The notes under the pieces: model-generated
Seen by the model: the letters and a program-made list of their open reading frames with translations, nothing else
Database searches by the model: none
What the model was told of the DNA's origin: nothing
Origin: Bergeyella cardium
GTDB lineage: Bacteria > Bacteroidota > Bacteroidia > Flavobacteriales > Weeksellaceae
Assembly: GCF_003614945.1 (NCBI RefSeq)
Contig: NZ_QYCZ01000001.1
Location: forward strand, 514,001-578,000
DNA length: 64,000 nucleotides
Reading direction: 5' to 3'
Made by a program: the position numbers and the translations under genes
Shown: positions 1 to 7,516 of the stretch, piece after piece
Position numbering within the stretch: the first letter of the stretch is position 1
Layout of the letters: each line of letters starts with the position of its first letter

Positions 1-132
1 TTGTGCTGGACTAAACTGACCGAAACCAGTATTAGCTTCTACAACCCAGCTACCTTCTGATAATGCTTTTTGAGCATTTACGCTCATCATTCCGAAAAGT
101 GCCAAAGCACCTGTTAAAAATAATTTTTTCAT
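1..132 (-). CDS. Outer-membrane beta-barrel-type protein, N-terminal part only
   Basis: The first 44 codons of a gene that runs off the left edge are visible. The protein starts MKKLFLTGALALFGMMSVNA, a clear signal peptide with a Q just after it, followed by KALSEGSWVVEANTGFGQFS. The GSWxxEANTGFG pattern is typical of small flavobacterial outer-membrane beta-barrel proteins, where the first strand follows directly after the signal sequence. A -7 promoter box (168-175) lies 35 nt upstream of the start codon. Export is well supported; the exact family cannot be fixed from this fragment. Confidence 0.7.
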   Translation of the reverse strand, partial: MKKLFLTGALALFGMMSVNAQKALSEGSWVVEANTGFGQFSPAQ

Positions 133-167
133 TGTTTAGAATTTTAATTTTCTTATTAAAAGTAGAG

Positions 168-175
168 CAAATATA
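168..175 (-). promoter_or_regulatory. -7 promoter box for the left-edge gene
   Basis: TATATTTG matches the Bacteroidota -7 consensus TAnnTTTG on the minus strand, 35 nt before the ATG of the outer-membrane protein. No clear TTG is seen at -33. The rest of 133-452 is very AT-rich and holds no gene that I can see. Confidence 0.5.
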
Positions 176-452
176 AACTTTTTTTATATATTACTAAAAG
201 ATTTTTTTTCTACATATGTAATAAATAATAAAACAAATTAAACAATAATAATGCCAAAATAATATTTTAATACATATATTTAAAAATATCAAGATTTTAA
301 ATAGGAAAAAAATAATTATAAAGTATTAACAGATTAGGAATTATGATTTTTATCATAAATATGATTTTTTGATAAACTAAAGGTCTATTATAATGGTTAA
401 AAGAATTTCCATAATATTGAAGTTTTGGTTATTTTTACCGAAATTTAAAATT

Positions 453-890
453 ATGAAAAAGCTGGTATTAGGACTTGTATTATTGGTAAGCATAGGATGT
501 AAAAAAGAAATTAGAACCGAAAGTTCTCCATTGATAGATTCATTGGAAATGAATGATACAATACAATTGGATAGCATAGAACTAAATGGAAGTGAAGGAA
601 AAACAATCTTCAGCCAAGGCGGAAAAACAATTATAGTTTTTGATACAAAAGCAAATACAGGAATAATAAATATTAATGGTAAAAAAATTCTACTGGATGA
701 GTTAGTATTTACAGAAAATAATTATGAAATCAGTGGACAAAATATTAAAATAACTGCAGAGGATGGAGATTTCAAAGAATCTGAAAATAATTGTAATGAG
801 GGGATTTTTAAGTGTGTATATATTGAATTTGAAGGCAAACTAAGTCTCCTTGAAAATATAAAAGTAAAAGACTGTAGAGATTATAACTAA
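453..890 (+). CDS. Small putative lipoprotein of unknown function
   Basis: A 145-residue protein. The start at 453 is preferred over an upstream in-frame ATG at 393 because it gives a textbook lipoprotein signal: MKKLVLGLVL, then LVSIGC with the lipidated Cys at residue 16, followed by charged KKEIRTESS. It is probably anchored in a membrane facing the periplasm. The mature part is acidic and hydrophilic with a mid-protein stretch rich in short beta-like segments (IVFDTKANTGIININGKK). A Cys pair near the C-terminus (NNCNEGIFKCVY) could form a disulphide. I do not recognise a family. It is a single gene, converging on prfB, with a dispersed repeat just downstream. Confidence 0.6.
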   Translation: MKKLVLGLVLLVSIGCKKEIRTESSPLIDSLEMNDTIQLDSIELNGSEGKTIFSQGGKTIIVFDTKANTGIININGKKILLDELVFTENNYEISGQNIKITAEDGDFKESENNCNEGIFKCVYIEFEGKLSLLENIKVKDCRDYN

Positions 891-967
891 AAGTTTTTAA
901 AAAAATTCTACTATCGTTTTTGACTTTGAGTAGCTTTTTTCTTTTTCTCTTGAATCTTGCCAAAGAA
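891..967 (-). repeat. Dispersed AT-rich repeat, copy A
   Basis: Read on the minus strand, this stretch matches 15421-15495 on the plus strand. It begins with TTTGGCAAGA, has a purine-rich middle, and contains a 25-bp core (905-929) that differs from the other copy at one base. Weaker similarity continues upstream to about 1010. No open reading frame or transposase is present. A degenerate mobile-element remnant is the simplest reading. Confidence 0.55.
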
Positions 968-1089
968 CTTTTCTTACTTTATATCCCTAACAGCTTTAAT
1001 CTTATTTGATACTTGACATTTGGTGCAGTTTATTTAGCTAAACCACAAAAATAGATGAAGTTAGTAATGCCTTATATTGTTTTAAGGTT

Positions 1090-2202
1090 TTACAAGTCAA
1101 AATCATCATTAGACACCGCAGTGCCGTCTGCCATTAGAAAGGCTTTCAGAAAGGGGGTAATGTTTCCATTCATCACCGAATCTACATCGGAGGTTTCGTA
1201 GGCAGAACGAACATCTTTTACGAGTTTGTAAGGGTGCATTACATAGTTTCGTATCTGGCTGCCCCATTCAATTTTCATTTTATTGGCTTCGATTTCGTTT
1301 CGGGCTTTCATCCTTTCTTCAAGCTCTATTTCATAGAGACGAGATTTGAGGAGCTGAAGCGCCTTTTCCTTGTTTTGAAGCTGAGAACGGCTCTCGGAGT
1401 TTTCAATAATAATGCCCGTAGGTGAGTGCCTAAGCCTTACGGCAGTCTCTACTTTATTTACATTCTGCCCGCCGGCACCTGAGGCTCTCATCGTCTCGAA
1501 ACTGATGTCCGCAGGGTTAATGTTAATTTCAATCGTATCATCTACAAGAGGGTATACATAGACCGAAACGAAGCTCGTATGCCGCTTGGCATTGCTGTCA
1601 AATGGGGAGATTCTCACCAGCCTGTGCACGCCGTTTTCGCCTTTTAAGTATCCGAAGGCATACTCGCCATCAATCTCGAGGGTAACGGTCTTGATGCCCG
1701 CCACATCTCCCTCCTGATAGTTGAGCTCTCGTATTTTGTAGCCTTGCTTTTCTGCCCACATTGTGTACATTCTCATCAGCATAGATGCCCAGTCGCAAGA
1801 TTCCGTACCGCCAGCACCCGCCGTAATCTGAAGTACGGCAGAAAGCTCATCGCCTTCATTGGAAAGCATATTCTTAAACTCAAGGTTTTCTATTTTTTCA
1901 ATGAGCAGGGGGAAGCTCTCATCGAGTTCCCGCTCGGAGTCTGGGTCTTCCTTAGCGAAGTCAGCAAGCACCTGTATATCCTCAAACGAGTGGAAGATTT
2001 CCTCATAATCATCTACCCATTTCTTTTTGGAGCGGAGCTGCTTTAGGAAAGATTCTGCCTCTTTTGGGTTGTCCCAAAACTCTGGTGCAGCGGTTTTTTC
2101 ATCATCATTAGCAATTTCAATCTTCTTTTTATCTATTTGAAGATATTTATATAAATCCTCTATTCGGGACTGCGCGAGTTTTAACTGTTCTGCTGTTATC
2201 AT
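1090..2202 (-). CDS. prfB: Peptide chain release factor 2
   Basis: RF2 recognises UGA and UAA stop codons and triggers peptide release. The 370-residue protein has the stop-recognition tripeptide SPF in [10 protein letters not shown] and the catalytic GGQ in [16 protein letters not shown]. The start at 2202 (MITAEQLKL) gives the usual RF2 length; the in-frame sequence upstream of it is repeat-like and holds the promoter, so it is not coding. Most bacterial prfB genes carry a CTT-TGA programmed +1 frameshift near codon 25. Here the equivalent place reads CTT-CAA-ATA-GAT, so the frame is continuous and autoregulation by frameshifting is absent. The -7 box ends 4 nt before the ATG, so the mRNA is probably leaderless. 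Confidence 0.95.
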   Translation of the reverse strand: MITAEQLKLAQSRIEDLYKYLQIDKKKIEIANDDEKTAAPEFWDNPKEAESFLKQLRSKKKWVDDYEEIFHSFEDIQVLADFAKEDPDSERELDESFPLLIEKIENLEFKNMLSNEGDELSAVLQITAGAGGTESCDWASMLMRMYTMWAEKQGYKIRELNYQEGDVAGIKTVTLEIDGEYAFGYLKGENGVHRLVRISPFDSNAKRHTSFVSVYVYPLVDDTIEININPADISFETMRASGAGGQNVNKVETAVRLRHSPTGIIIENSESRSQLQNKEKALQLLKSRLYEIELEERMKARNEIEANKMKIEWGSQIRNYVMHPYKLVKDVRSAYETSDVDSVMNGNITPFLKAFLMADGTAVSNDDFDL

Positions 2203-2206
2203 TTTG

Positions 2207-2214
2207 CAAAGATA
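2207..2214 (-). promoter_or_regulatory. prfB -7 promoter box next to the start codon
   Basis: TATCTTTG on the minus strand, then CAAA, then ATG. Transcription in Bacteroidota starts about 4-5 nt after the G of this box, which places the start site on or next to the A of the ATG. This also excludes the longer upstream reading frame as part of the protein. Confidence 0.65.
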
Positions 2215-2276
2215 AGGTTTTCCCCACCGTAACCGCCCACTGTGTGGGGCACACTTAGACCGTAGCCGGTCGGGCA

Positions 2277-2303
2277 CTTAGCCATAGCGTGGCAGGCAAT
2301 TAT
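2277..2303. repeat. Repeat head block, copy 1
   Basis: A 27-bp block starting CTTAGCCATAGCGTGG and ending GGCAATTAT is repeated at 37925-37951 with 25 of 27 bases identical. In both places it sits directly before a tandem repeat array. A second shared motif, ACCGTAGCCGGT, lies just upstream (2259-2270, and 37761-37772 at the other locus). Confidence 0.7.
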
Positions 2304-2445
2304 TGAAAAAAAGCCCGTCGTTTAGGTCAGAGACCCTATTTTTTAGGTTAAAAAGCCCGCCGACCCGGTCAAAAACCCCGCTGACCCGGTTAAAAAGCCC
2401 GTCGACCTGGTTAGGAACCAGGAAAACGCGGTTAATAACCTGGAA
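2299..2445. repeat. Tandem repeat, seven units of 21 bp
   Basis: Seven consecutive 21-bp units start at 2299, 2320, 2341, 2362, 2383, 2404 and 2425. The consensus is roughly GACCYGGTTAAAAAGCCCGT plus one base. Units differ but keep short inverted repeats: GGTC-AGA-GACC in the second, CCTGGTT-AGG-AACCAGG in the sixth, GGTTA-A-TAACC in the last. It lies between the divergent prfB and HD-hydrolase genes, is more GC-rich than most intergenic DNA here and does not code. Confidence 0.75.
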
Positions 2446-2487
2446 ATTGATAAAAAACAGTGTGTTTTTTTATTAAAATGATAATTA

Positions 2488-2566
2488 GCAGTTGGCTGCT
2501 GGCTATTAGCTAATTGCTATTTGCCAAAAGCTTACTGCCTGCTGCTTATTGCTTAAAGCCATAAGC
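2488..2566. repeat. TAGC-rich low-complexity repeat
   Basis: Overlapping words such as GGCTGCTGGCTATTAGC, GCTAATTGC and CTGCCTGCTGC form a degenerate repeat. Similar stretches occur at 11926-11955, 22079-22115, 37782-37820, 38094-38155 and 63815-63870. All are intergenic. This one overlaps the -33 part of the promoter for the HD gene. Confidence 0.5.
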
Positions 2567-2576
2567 CCTATATTTG
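2549..2576 (+). promoter_or_regulatory. Promoter of the HD phosphohydrolase gene
   Basis: TTG at 2549-2551, a 17-nt spacer, and TATATTTG at 2569-2576 fit the Bacteroidota consensus. The ATG follows 23 nt later at 2599. Confidence 0.65.
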
Positions 2577-2598
2577 TCATTATTTTTTTTTCAAGCCG

Positions 2599-3816
2599 AT
2601 GTATCATAACCTTAAATTCATCAACGACCCTGTGTATGGAGCGGTAAAAATCCCCCACGAAATTATTTTTGATATTATAGAGCATCCGTATTTCCAGCGG
2701 CTGAGGCGCATTTCGCAGACCGGGCTTCTCAGCCTTACCTTTCCAGGGGCGGTACATACGCGGTTTCATCACGCTCTAGGGGCTATGCACCTAATGTTTA
2801 CTGCTTTGGAAACCCTTAGACTGAAAGGGGTAGAGGTCTCTAAGGAAGAGGAAAAATCGGTAATGCTCGCTATTTTACTTCACGATATTGGGCACGGACC
2901 TTTCTCTCACGCTTTGGAAAGCAAGGTGATGAATGGGCTTCATCACGAGAAAATCTCACTGCTTCTGATGGAAAGGCTTAATGAGGAGTTTGGTGGTGAG
3001 CTATCGGTGGCGATAGAGATGTTCCAAGGGAGGTATAAGCGGAAGTTTTTTAATCAGCTTATCTCTTCTCAGCTGGATGTAGACAGGTTGGATTATCTCC
3101 GCAGAGACAGCTTCTATACTGGGGTTTCCGAAGGGAATATCAATACTCAGCGCATTATTTCTATGATGAATGTAGCCGAAGATGAGTTGGTCATTGATGC
3201 CAAAGGTGTGCAGTCTATCGAGAATTTCCTTACGGCACGGATGTTTATGTATTGGCAGGTGTACTACCATAAAACGGCGGTTCTATGTGAGGTGATGCTC
3301 ACCAAAATCCTTTCCCGAGCAAAGGCTCTTGCTGCTACAGGGCACGAGCTGGAGGTATCAGAAAATCTCAGGTACTTCCTCTACCGAAAGGAGGAGTTTC
3401 AGGAGCCTTCTACTGAGGATATTTCCCGATTTACACAGTTGGATGATACAGATGTATATCAGGCGATAAAGTCTTGGCAGCATACAGATGATTTTGTGCT
3501 TTCCTTTCTCTGCAAGGCCATTATGCAAAGGCGACTTCCGAAGGTCGTCCTCTCATTAAAACCTTTTAGTAAAGATTGTATTGATGAGAAAATATCAGCG
3601 GCAAATCAATGCTTCAATATAGAAAATGGAGAGCTTTTGGTAGATGATATCAGCAGAACCCTACTGCCGTACAATGTGGAAAAACAGCCGATTTATCTCT
3701 TGGAGAAGGACGGCTCTAAAATTCATTTACAAAATTCAGAAAACCCAATATTACTTTCTGCCATTACTCAGAAAACCGAGAAACATTATCTGATTTTCCC
3801 AAGTGATATCCGCTAA
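2599..3816 (+). CDS. HD-domain phosphohydrolase (dGTPase-like superfamily)
   Basis: A 405-residue soluble protein of the HD superfamily phosphohydrolases. The metal-binding pattern is visible: HTRFHH at residues 53-58, the HD pair in LLHDIGHG at 95-96, and the later aspartate in SSQLDVDRLDYLRRDS near 159-164. The start MYHNLKFINDPVYGAVKIP is the standard beginning of this family, whose members often act on nucleotides or dNTPs; the substrate here cannot be told from sequence. It is a single gene, divergent from prfB, with its own promoter. The rimM gene converges on it with a 28-nt gap. Confidence 0.88.
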   Translation: MYHNLKFINDPVYGAVKIPHEIIFDIIEHPYFQRLRRISQTGLLSLTFPGAVHTRFHHALGAMHLMFTALETLRLKGVEVSKEEEKSVMLAILLHDIGHGPFSHALESKVMNGLHHEKISLLLMERLNEEFGGELSVAIEMFQGRYKRKFFNQLISSQLDVDRLDYLRRDSFYTGVSEGNINTQRIISMMNVAEDELVIDAKGVQSIENFLTARMFMYWQVYYHKTAVLCEVMLTKILSRAKALAATGHELEVSENLRYFLYRKEEFQEPSTEDISRFTQLDDTDVYQAIKSWQHTDDFVLSFLCKAIMQRRLPKVVLSLKPFSKDCIDEKISAANQCFNIENGELLVDDISRTLLPYNVEKQPIYLLEKDGSKIHLQNSENPILLSAITQKTEKHYLIFPSDIR

Positions 3817-3844
3817 TGTGAGGGGGATAAAACAGCGGTGAGGA

Positions 3845-4390
3845 TTAAGCCTCATCGTTTTTAGATTCTGCTAAGAAGACTTCCAAGAGACCTTCTGGGA
3901 GCTCCATTTTGATGAATTTCTCTTCTCTGTTTACTTCCAGAATCCAGTCTTTAATAATAGGGATGATGACTTCCTTGCCATCAAGGTTGAGGATGAAATA
4001 ATGCTGTGCTGTTTGGTCATTTACAGATTGGATTTCCCCATAGAGATTACCTTTATTATCCCATATCTTAAAGTGGATAATTTCGTGGTAGTAGAACTTC
4101 TTGCCTTCTAATTTAGGCAGTGTGGAGAGGGGGAGATATACCTCTTTCCCTATAACCTGCTCTGCGAGCTGATCGGTAGCATTTTTAAAGAGGATGTTGA
4201 GAGAATCCTGCTTGCTCCAAGAAATTTTTTGTATAAAAAATGGAACCAATAGTCCATTGATTTCAATGAATATTGATTCCAGTTTATTGTAAATCTCAGG
4301 TTGGTCAGTATCCAGTTTAAGGATTACATTCCCCTGTAGCCCGTGCTTACGCGTGATTTTTCCTAAAAAATAGCAATCTTCTTTACGCAT
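3845..4390 (-). CDS. rimM: 16S rRNA processing protein RimM
   Basis: RimM assists maturation of the 30S subunit, binding S19 and helping assembly of the 16S head. The 181-residue protein begins MRKEDCYFLGKITRKHGLQG, the conserved RimM opening, and has the C-terminal PRC-barrel region (YYHEIIHFKIWDNKGNLYG and KEVIIPIIKDWI). The start at 4390 is chosen for this opening; the in-frame sequence upstream lies inside rpsP in another frame. It follows rpsP by 16 nt and is surely co-transcribed with it, the classic S16-RimM pairing. Confidence 0.94.
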   Translation of the reverse strand: MRKEDCYFLGKITRKHGLQGNVILKLDTDQPEIYNKLESIFIEINGLLVPFFIQKISWSKQDSLNILFKNATDQLAEQVIGKEVYLPLSTLPKLEGKKFYYHEIIHFKIWDNKGNLYGEIQSVNDQTAQHYFILNLDGKEVIIPIIKDWILEVNREEKFIKMELPEGLLEVFLAESKNDEA

Positions 4391-4406
4391 AAAAACGGTA
4401 GACTTT

Positions 4407-4958
4407 TTAAGCCTCTGTGTTTTCTTCTGCTGGTGCAGATTCTTCGTTAGAAACTTCTTCATTAGCTTCTTCCACTGCCTCTTCTGCACTTTCAGTAGCC
4501 GCAGCCTCTGCCTGAGCTTTTGCAGCAAGTCTTGCTTCATTTACTTTTTGTTCAGCTTCCAAAGCAGCTTTCTTAGCATCTTGTTTAGCTTTTACTAAAC
4601 CGTTTGCTTTTTCTTGGATTTTAGCTTCTTTTGCTTCTAACCAAGCATTGAATCTCTTTTCAGCTTCAGCTTCATCAAAAGCACCTTTTGCTACACCTCC
4701 TTGAAGGTGTTTCTTGTACAATACTCCTTTGTAAGAAAGGATAGCTCTCGCAGTGTCGGTAGGCTGAGCACCGTGGTTTAGCCACTTTACAGCTGAGTCT
4801 ACATTCAGTTCAATAGTAGCAGGATTGGTAATTGGGTTGTAAGTACCCAACTTCTCGATGAATCTACCATCTCTTTTCGCTCTTGAATCTGCAACTACGA
4901 TGTGATAAAAAGGTTTTCCTTTTTTACCGTGTCTTTGTAATCTAATTTTTACTGACAT
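4407..4958 (-). CDS. rpsP: 30S ribosomal protein S16 with long C-terminal tail
   Basis: The N-terminal 80 residues are canonical S16 ([53 protein letters not shown]). The total is 183 residues, about twice the length in most bacteria: from about residue 90 it continues into a helical Ala/Glu/Lys-rich segment ending in a very acidic tail ([19 protein letters not shown]). Long S16 proteins are known in Bacteroidota. It is the first gene of the rpsP-rimM operon, with a promoter at 5012-5040 and a leader of about 48 nt that contains a small hairpin (GGGA-CGAGT-TCCC). Confidence 0.96.
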   Translation of the reverse strand: MSVKIRLQRHGKKGKPFYHIVVADSRAKRDGRFIEKLGTYNPITNPATIELNVDSAVKWLNHGAQPTDTARAILSYKGVLYKKHLQGGVAKGAFDEAEAEKRFNAWLEAKEAKIQEKANGLVKAKQDAKKAALEAEQKVNEARLAAKAQAEAAATESAEEAVEEANEEVSNEESAPAEENTEA

Positions 4959-5011
4959 ATGATAATTGTTTTAAGTGGGAACTCGTCCCTTGTTAAATAA
5001 TTTTTGACGCG

Positions 5012-5040
5012 CAAAGATAAACATTTTTTTGAATGAGCAA
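5012..5040 (-). promoter_or_regulatory. rpsP-rimM promoter
   Basis: On the minus strand TTG (5038-5040), an 18-nt spacer and TATCTTTG (5012-5019) fit the Bacteroidota consensus closely. Confidence 0.7.
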
Positions 5041-5079
5041 ACAACCGAAAGTAATATTTCCCTCTTCAGTCAAAATCAT

Positions 5080-5087
5080 TACATTTG
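5080..5087 (+). promoter_or_regulatory. -7 promoter box for the small membrane protein
   Basis: TACATTTG on the plus strand, 20 nt before the ATG at 5108. It argues that the in-frame ATG at 5033 is not used, because that codon lies upstream of the promoter. Confidence 0.55.
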
Positions 5088-5107
5088 TGAGCATTAAAGA
5101 AAAAGTT

Positions 5108-5344
5108 ATGAGCAGAATGAATTTTATAAAAGGAATAGGAATTGTGACTGCGGTTGTCTTTATTCTTTCTCTTTTCAATACAGGCTATTTATTGAGTTCT
5201 GGCGAGCAGGAAGTAAAGGCAATAATAGGCTCTGTCTTGGTGAGTCTTTCCCTCTTGCTGACATCCACTGCTATGCTTTTGGAGTATTTAAAGGTTCGTA
5301 AGGAGCAGAGAGAAATGAGGAAGGATGAGCATCAATCCTTTTAG
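5108..5344 (+). CDS. Small two-helix membrane protein
   Basis: A 78-residue protein with two hydrophobic segments (about residues 6-25, GIGIVTAVVFILSLFNTGYL, and 40-62, IGSVLVSLSLLLTSTAMLLE) and a highly charged C-terminal tail (KVRKEQREMRKDEHQSF), so it is probably an inner-membrane hairpin with its tail in the cytoplasm. I do not recognise the family. The stop codon overlaps the end of the convergent J-domain gene by 4 nt. Confidence 0.55.
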   Translation: MSRMNFIKGIGIVTAVVFILSLFNTGYLLSSGEQEVKAIIGSVLVSLSLLLTSTAMLLEYLKVRKEQREMRKDEHQSF

Positions 5345-5982
5345 CCTCGAAGTATAAAGAATAAGGCGATTAAAATAAAGATAAGAGCAATGAATATTCT
5401 TAGGAATTGATGTTGAGCCCTTATTTTTTTTGATGTATTTCTGCTCGGAAGTGAAGCTGGGTTGATAGGGGAGTGCTGCGTTTCTCTGCTATATTCGGAG
5501 ACTTCGGTAATGGTAATCCCTTTCACAGCTGATTTGCTGATAACAGTATTCATCGCTTGGAGTACGATATGAAAATTCCCATTTTTAAACTCCGTTATTT
5601 TTATTTTCTTCTCACCGTAGGGAGCTACCAGCCCGAAAGGTAGAATTTTCACCGTATCGGCATTGTTGGTTTGCCACGAGATGATGATTTCCTCACCTTT
5701 TGAAACTCTTACTTTATTAATACTGAAATTTTTTATAGAAGGAGGTAGAGTATAGGTCGTAGTTCTCGTCTGCTCGGAAATAGCCCTGTCAAAATGCAGC
5801 CGTTTTTCTTCATCTGTTAAGATTTCGTAGGCTTCCTGTATTTCCCTGAATCGTTTTTCAAAGAAAGGGTCGTTGTCATTCTTATCGGGGTGATATTTCA
5901 GTGAGAGTTTTCGGTAGGCTCGCCTTATATCGTCCGCAGAAGCATCGGGCTCTACACCTAAGAAGTAGTAATAATTCTTCAT
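5341..5982 (-). CDS. J-domain protein with Ig-like domain and C-terminal membrane anchor
   Basis: A 213-residue protein. Residues 1-67 are a J domain with the HPD motif at 31-33 (KYHPDKN), the part that stimulates DnaK ATPase. There is no Gly/Phe-rich or zinc-finger region, so it is not DnaJ itself. Residues about 80-155 look like a beta-sandwich (FSINKVRVSKGEEIIISWQT, NGNFHIVLQAMN), as in Ig-like domains. A basic linker leads to a C-terminal transmembrane helix (IFIALIFILIALFFIL, about 195-211) that ends three residues later, a tail-anchor arrangement. It should place DnaK recruitment on the cytoplasmic face of a membrane. It lies 6 nt after the CopD-like gene, probably in one operon. Confidence 0.75.
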   Translation of the reverse strand: MKNYYYFLGVEPDASADDIRRAYRKLSLKYHPDKNDNDPFFEKRFREIQEAYEILTDEEKRLHFDRAISEQTRTTTYTLPPSIKNFSINKVRVSKGEEIIISWQTNNADTVKILPFGLVAPYGEKKIKITEFKNGNFHIVLQAMNTVISKSAVKGITITEVSEYSRETQHSPINPASLPSRNTSKKIRAQHQFLRIFIALIFILIALFFILRG

Positions 5983-5988
5983 TTTAGA

Positions 5989-6444
5989 TTAAAAGCTAAT
6001 CCCTCCATACCTTACGAAGCTCCCCAAGATAACCATTGTAACGCCTAAAAGAGTTACGCTTGTGATATGTACTGCCATTTCTGGGAGCTTGCTAAGGTTC
6101 CCTTTTCTCAGTTTGGGGAGCACCCTCGTCTGAGCACTTATGGCAAAGCAAACGCTGAGAAGCAGGCAGGAGAGTTTTAAGGATACCACTGTTTCGATAG
6201 AATTGGAGAAGCTAAACCAAGATTTAAGCCCCGCATCATAATCATAAGCCATACTGATACCTGTGATAACTAACAGAAGCAGTGAAGGCATACCTATAGG
6301 CTCATATTTTTTCTCAAAATTCCCGATGTAGCTAAAATCTTTGTACTTCAATGCGCGAGGCATATAGCCGATAGCTAAAACTAAGTGCCCGCCTACCCAG
6401 ATGGTGGCAGCAATAAGGTGAATGATTAAGAGAAGATGATGCAT
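5989..6444 (-). CDS. CopD-like integral membrane protein
   Basis: A 151-residue membrane protein with about four helices. The pattern MHHLLLIIHLIAATIWVGGHL, with histidines in the first helix and a WVGGH motif, is typical of the CopD/copper-resistance D superfamily and related membrane proteins. A metal- or haem-related role is possible but not shown. It lies just upstream of the J-domain gene (6-nt gap) and 95 nt after the transketolase C gene. Confidence 0.65.
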   Translation of the reverse strand: MHHLLLIIHLIAATIWVGGHLVLAIGYMPRALKYKDFSYIGNFEKKYEPIGMPSLLLLVITGISMAYDYDAGLKSWFSFSNSIETVVSLKLSCLLLSVCFAISAQTRVLPKLRKGNLSKLPEMAVHITSVTLLGVTMVILGSFVRYGGISF

Positions 6445-6539
6445 AGTTTGGTTTTTTAAGGGTAAAACATCATCGGTATTGTTGTTTAAATGCTTTTTAC
6501 AATACCGAAGATTTTAAATAAAATGGAAAGCTATTAATC

Positions 6540-7487
6540 TTATCTCGCTAATACTTTCTTTATGGCTTCTTTTACAGCTTCTGCATCTATTTTATACTTT
6601 TTCATCAGCTGCGCAGGTGTTCCAGATTCCCCGAAAGTATCATTTACTGCTACAAACTCTTGTGGTGTAGGTCTTTTCCGTGCTAATAATCCTGCAACCG
6701 ACTCCCCAAGCCCTCCGAGGTAGTTGTGCTCTTCAGCGGTAACGATTCTCCCTGTTTTCTCAACCGATTTCAGGATGATTTCCTCATCAAGAGGTTTAAT
6801 TGTGTGGATATTGATAACCTCACAGGAGATTCCTTCTTTTTCTAACTCATCGGCTGCTACGAGAGATTCCCAAACCAAGTGCCCTGTCGCTACTATGGTT
6901 ACATCTTTTCCTTCTTGGAGCATTATCCCTTTTCCGATTTCAAAAGGCATATCTTCTGGGATGAAAACAGGAACCGCTGGTCTTCCGAATCGGAGGTATA
7001 CAGGTCCTTCGTAGTCAGCAATAGCGATGGTTGCAGCTTTTGTCTGGTTATAATCACAAGGGTTGATAACGACCATATTCGGCAACATCTTCATCATCCC
7101 GATGTCTTCCAATGTCTGGTGTGTAGCTCCGTCTTCACCGAGGGTGAGCCCAGCGTGGGAGGCACATATCTTTACATTTTTGTCAGAATAGGCTACCGAC
7201 TGGCGTATCTGGTCATAGACTCTGGCAGTGGAGAAGTTGGCAAAGGTGCCCGTGAAAGGTATTTTCCCACTGATGGCAAGCCCTGCAGCAATGCCAATCA
7301 TATTCGCCTCTGCAATACCTACCTGATAGAACCTCTCGGGTGCTTTTTCTATAAATTTCTCCATTTTCAGTGAGCCGATAAGGTCAGCACAGAGGGCTAC
7401 TACATTAGGATTCGTATCTGCGAGCTCTGCCAGCCCTGCTCCGAAGCCACTTCGTGTATCTTTTTTTTCTGTATAAGTATATTTCAT
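6540..7487 (-). CDS. Transketolase, C-terminal subunit
   Basis: Carries the pyrimidine-binding and C-terminal domains of transketolase as a separate 315-residue chain. Motifs: GIAEANMIGIAAGLA, the conserved glutamate region that activates thiamine diphosphate; SHAGLTLGEDGATHQTLEDI; and a C-terminal domain with TAEEHNYLGGLGESVA. It pairs with the N-terminal subunit encoded 29 nt upstream; together they make the active non-oxidative pentose phosphate enzyme. Split transketolases are common in Bacteroidota. Confidence 0.93.
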   Translation of the reverse strand: MKYTYTEKKDTRSGFGAGLAELADTNPNVVALCADLIGSLKMEKFIEKAPERFYQVGIAEANMIGIAAGLAISGKIPFTGTFANFSTARVYDQIRQSVAYSDKNVKICASHAGLTLGEDGATHQTLEDIGMMKMLPNMVVINPCDYNQTKAATIAIADYEGPVYLRFGRPAVPVFIPEDMPFEIGKGIMLQEGKDVTIVATGHLVWESLVAADELEKEGISCEVINIHTIKPLDEEIILKSVEKTGRIVTAEEHNYLGGLGESVAGLLARKRPTPQEFVAVNDTFGESGTPAQLMKKYKIDAEAVKEAIKKVLAR

Positions 7488-7516
7488 TTTAATTCTATTA
7501 AATATGAGACTGATGT

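Noticed and set aside
2203-2277. N-terminal extension of RF2
   Set aside because: The extra in-frame codons lie upstream of the -7 box, are encoded by repeat-type DNA, and do not resemble RF2.
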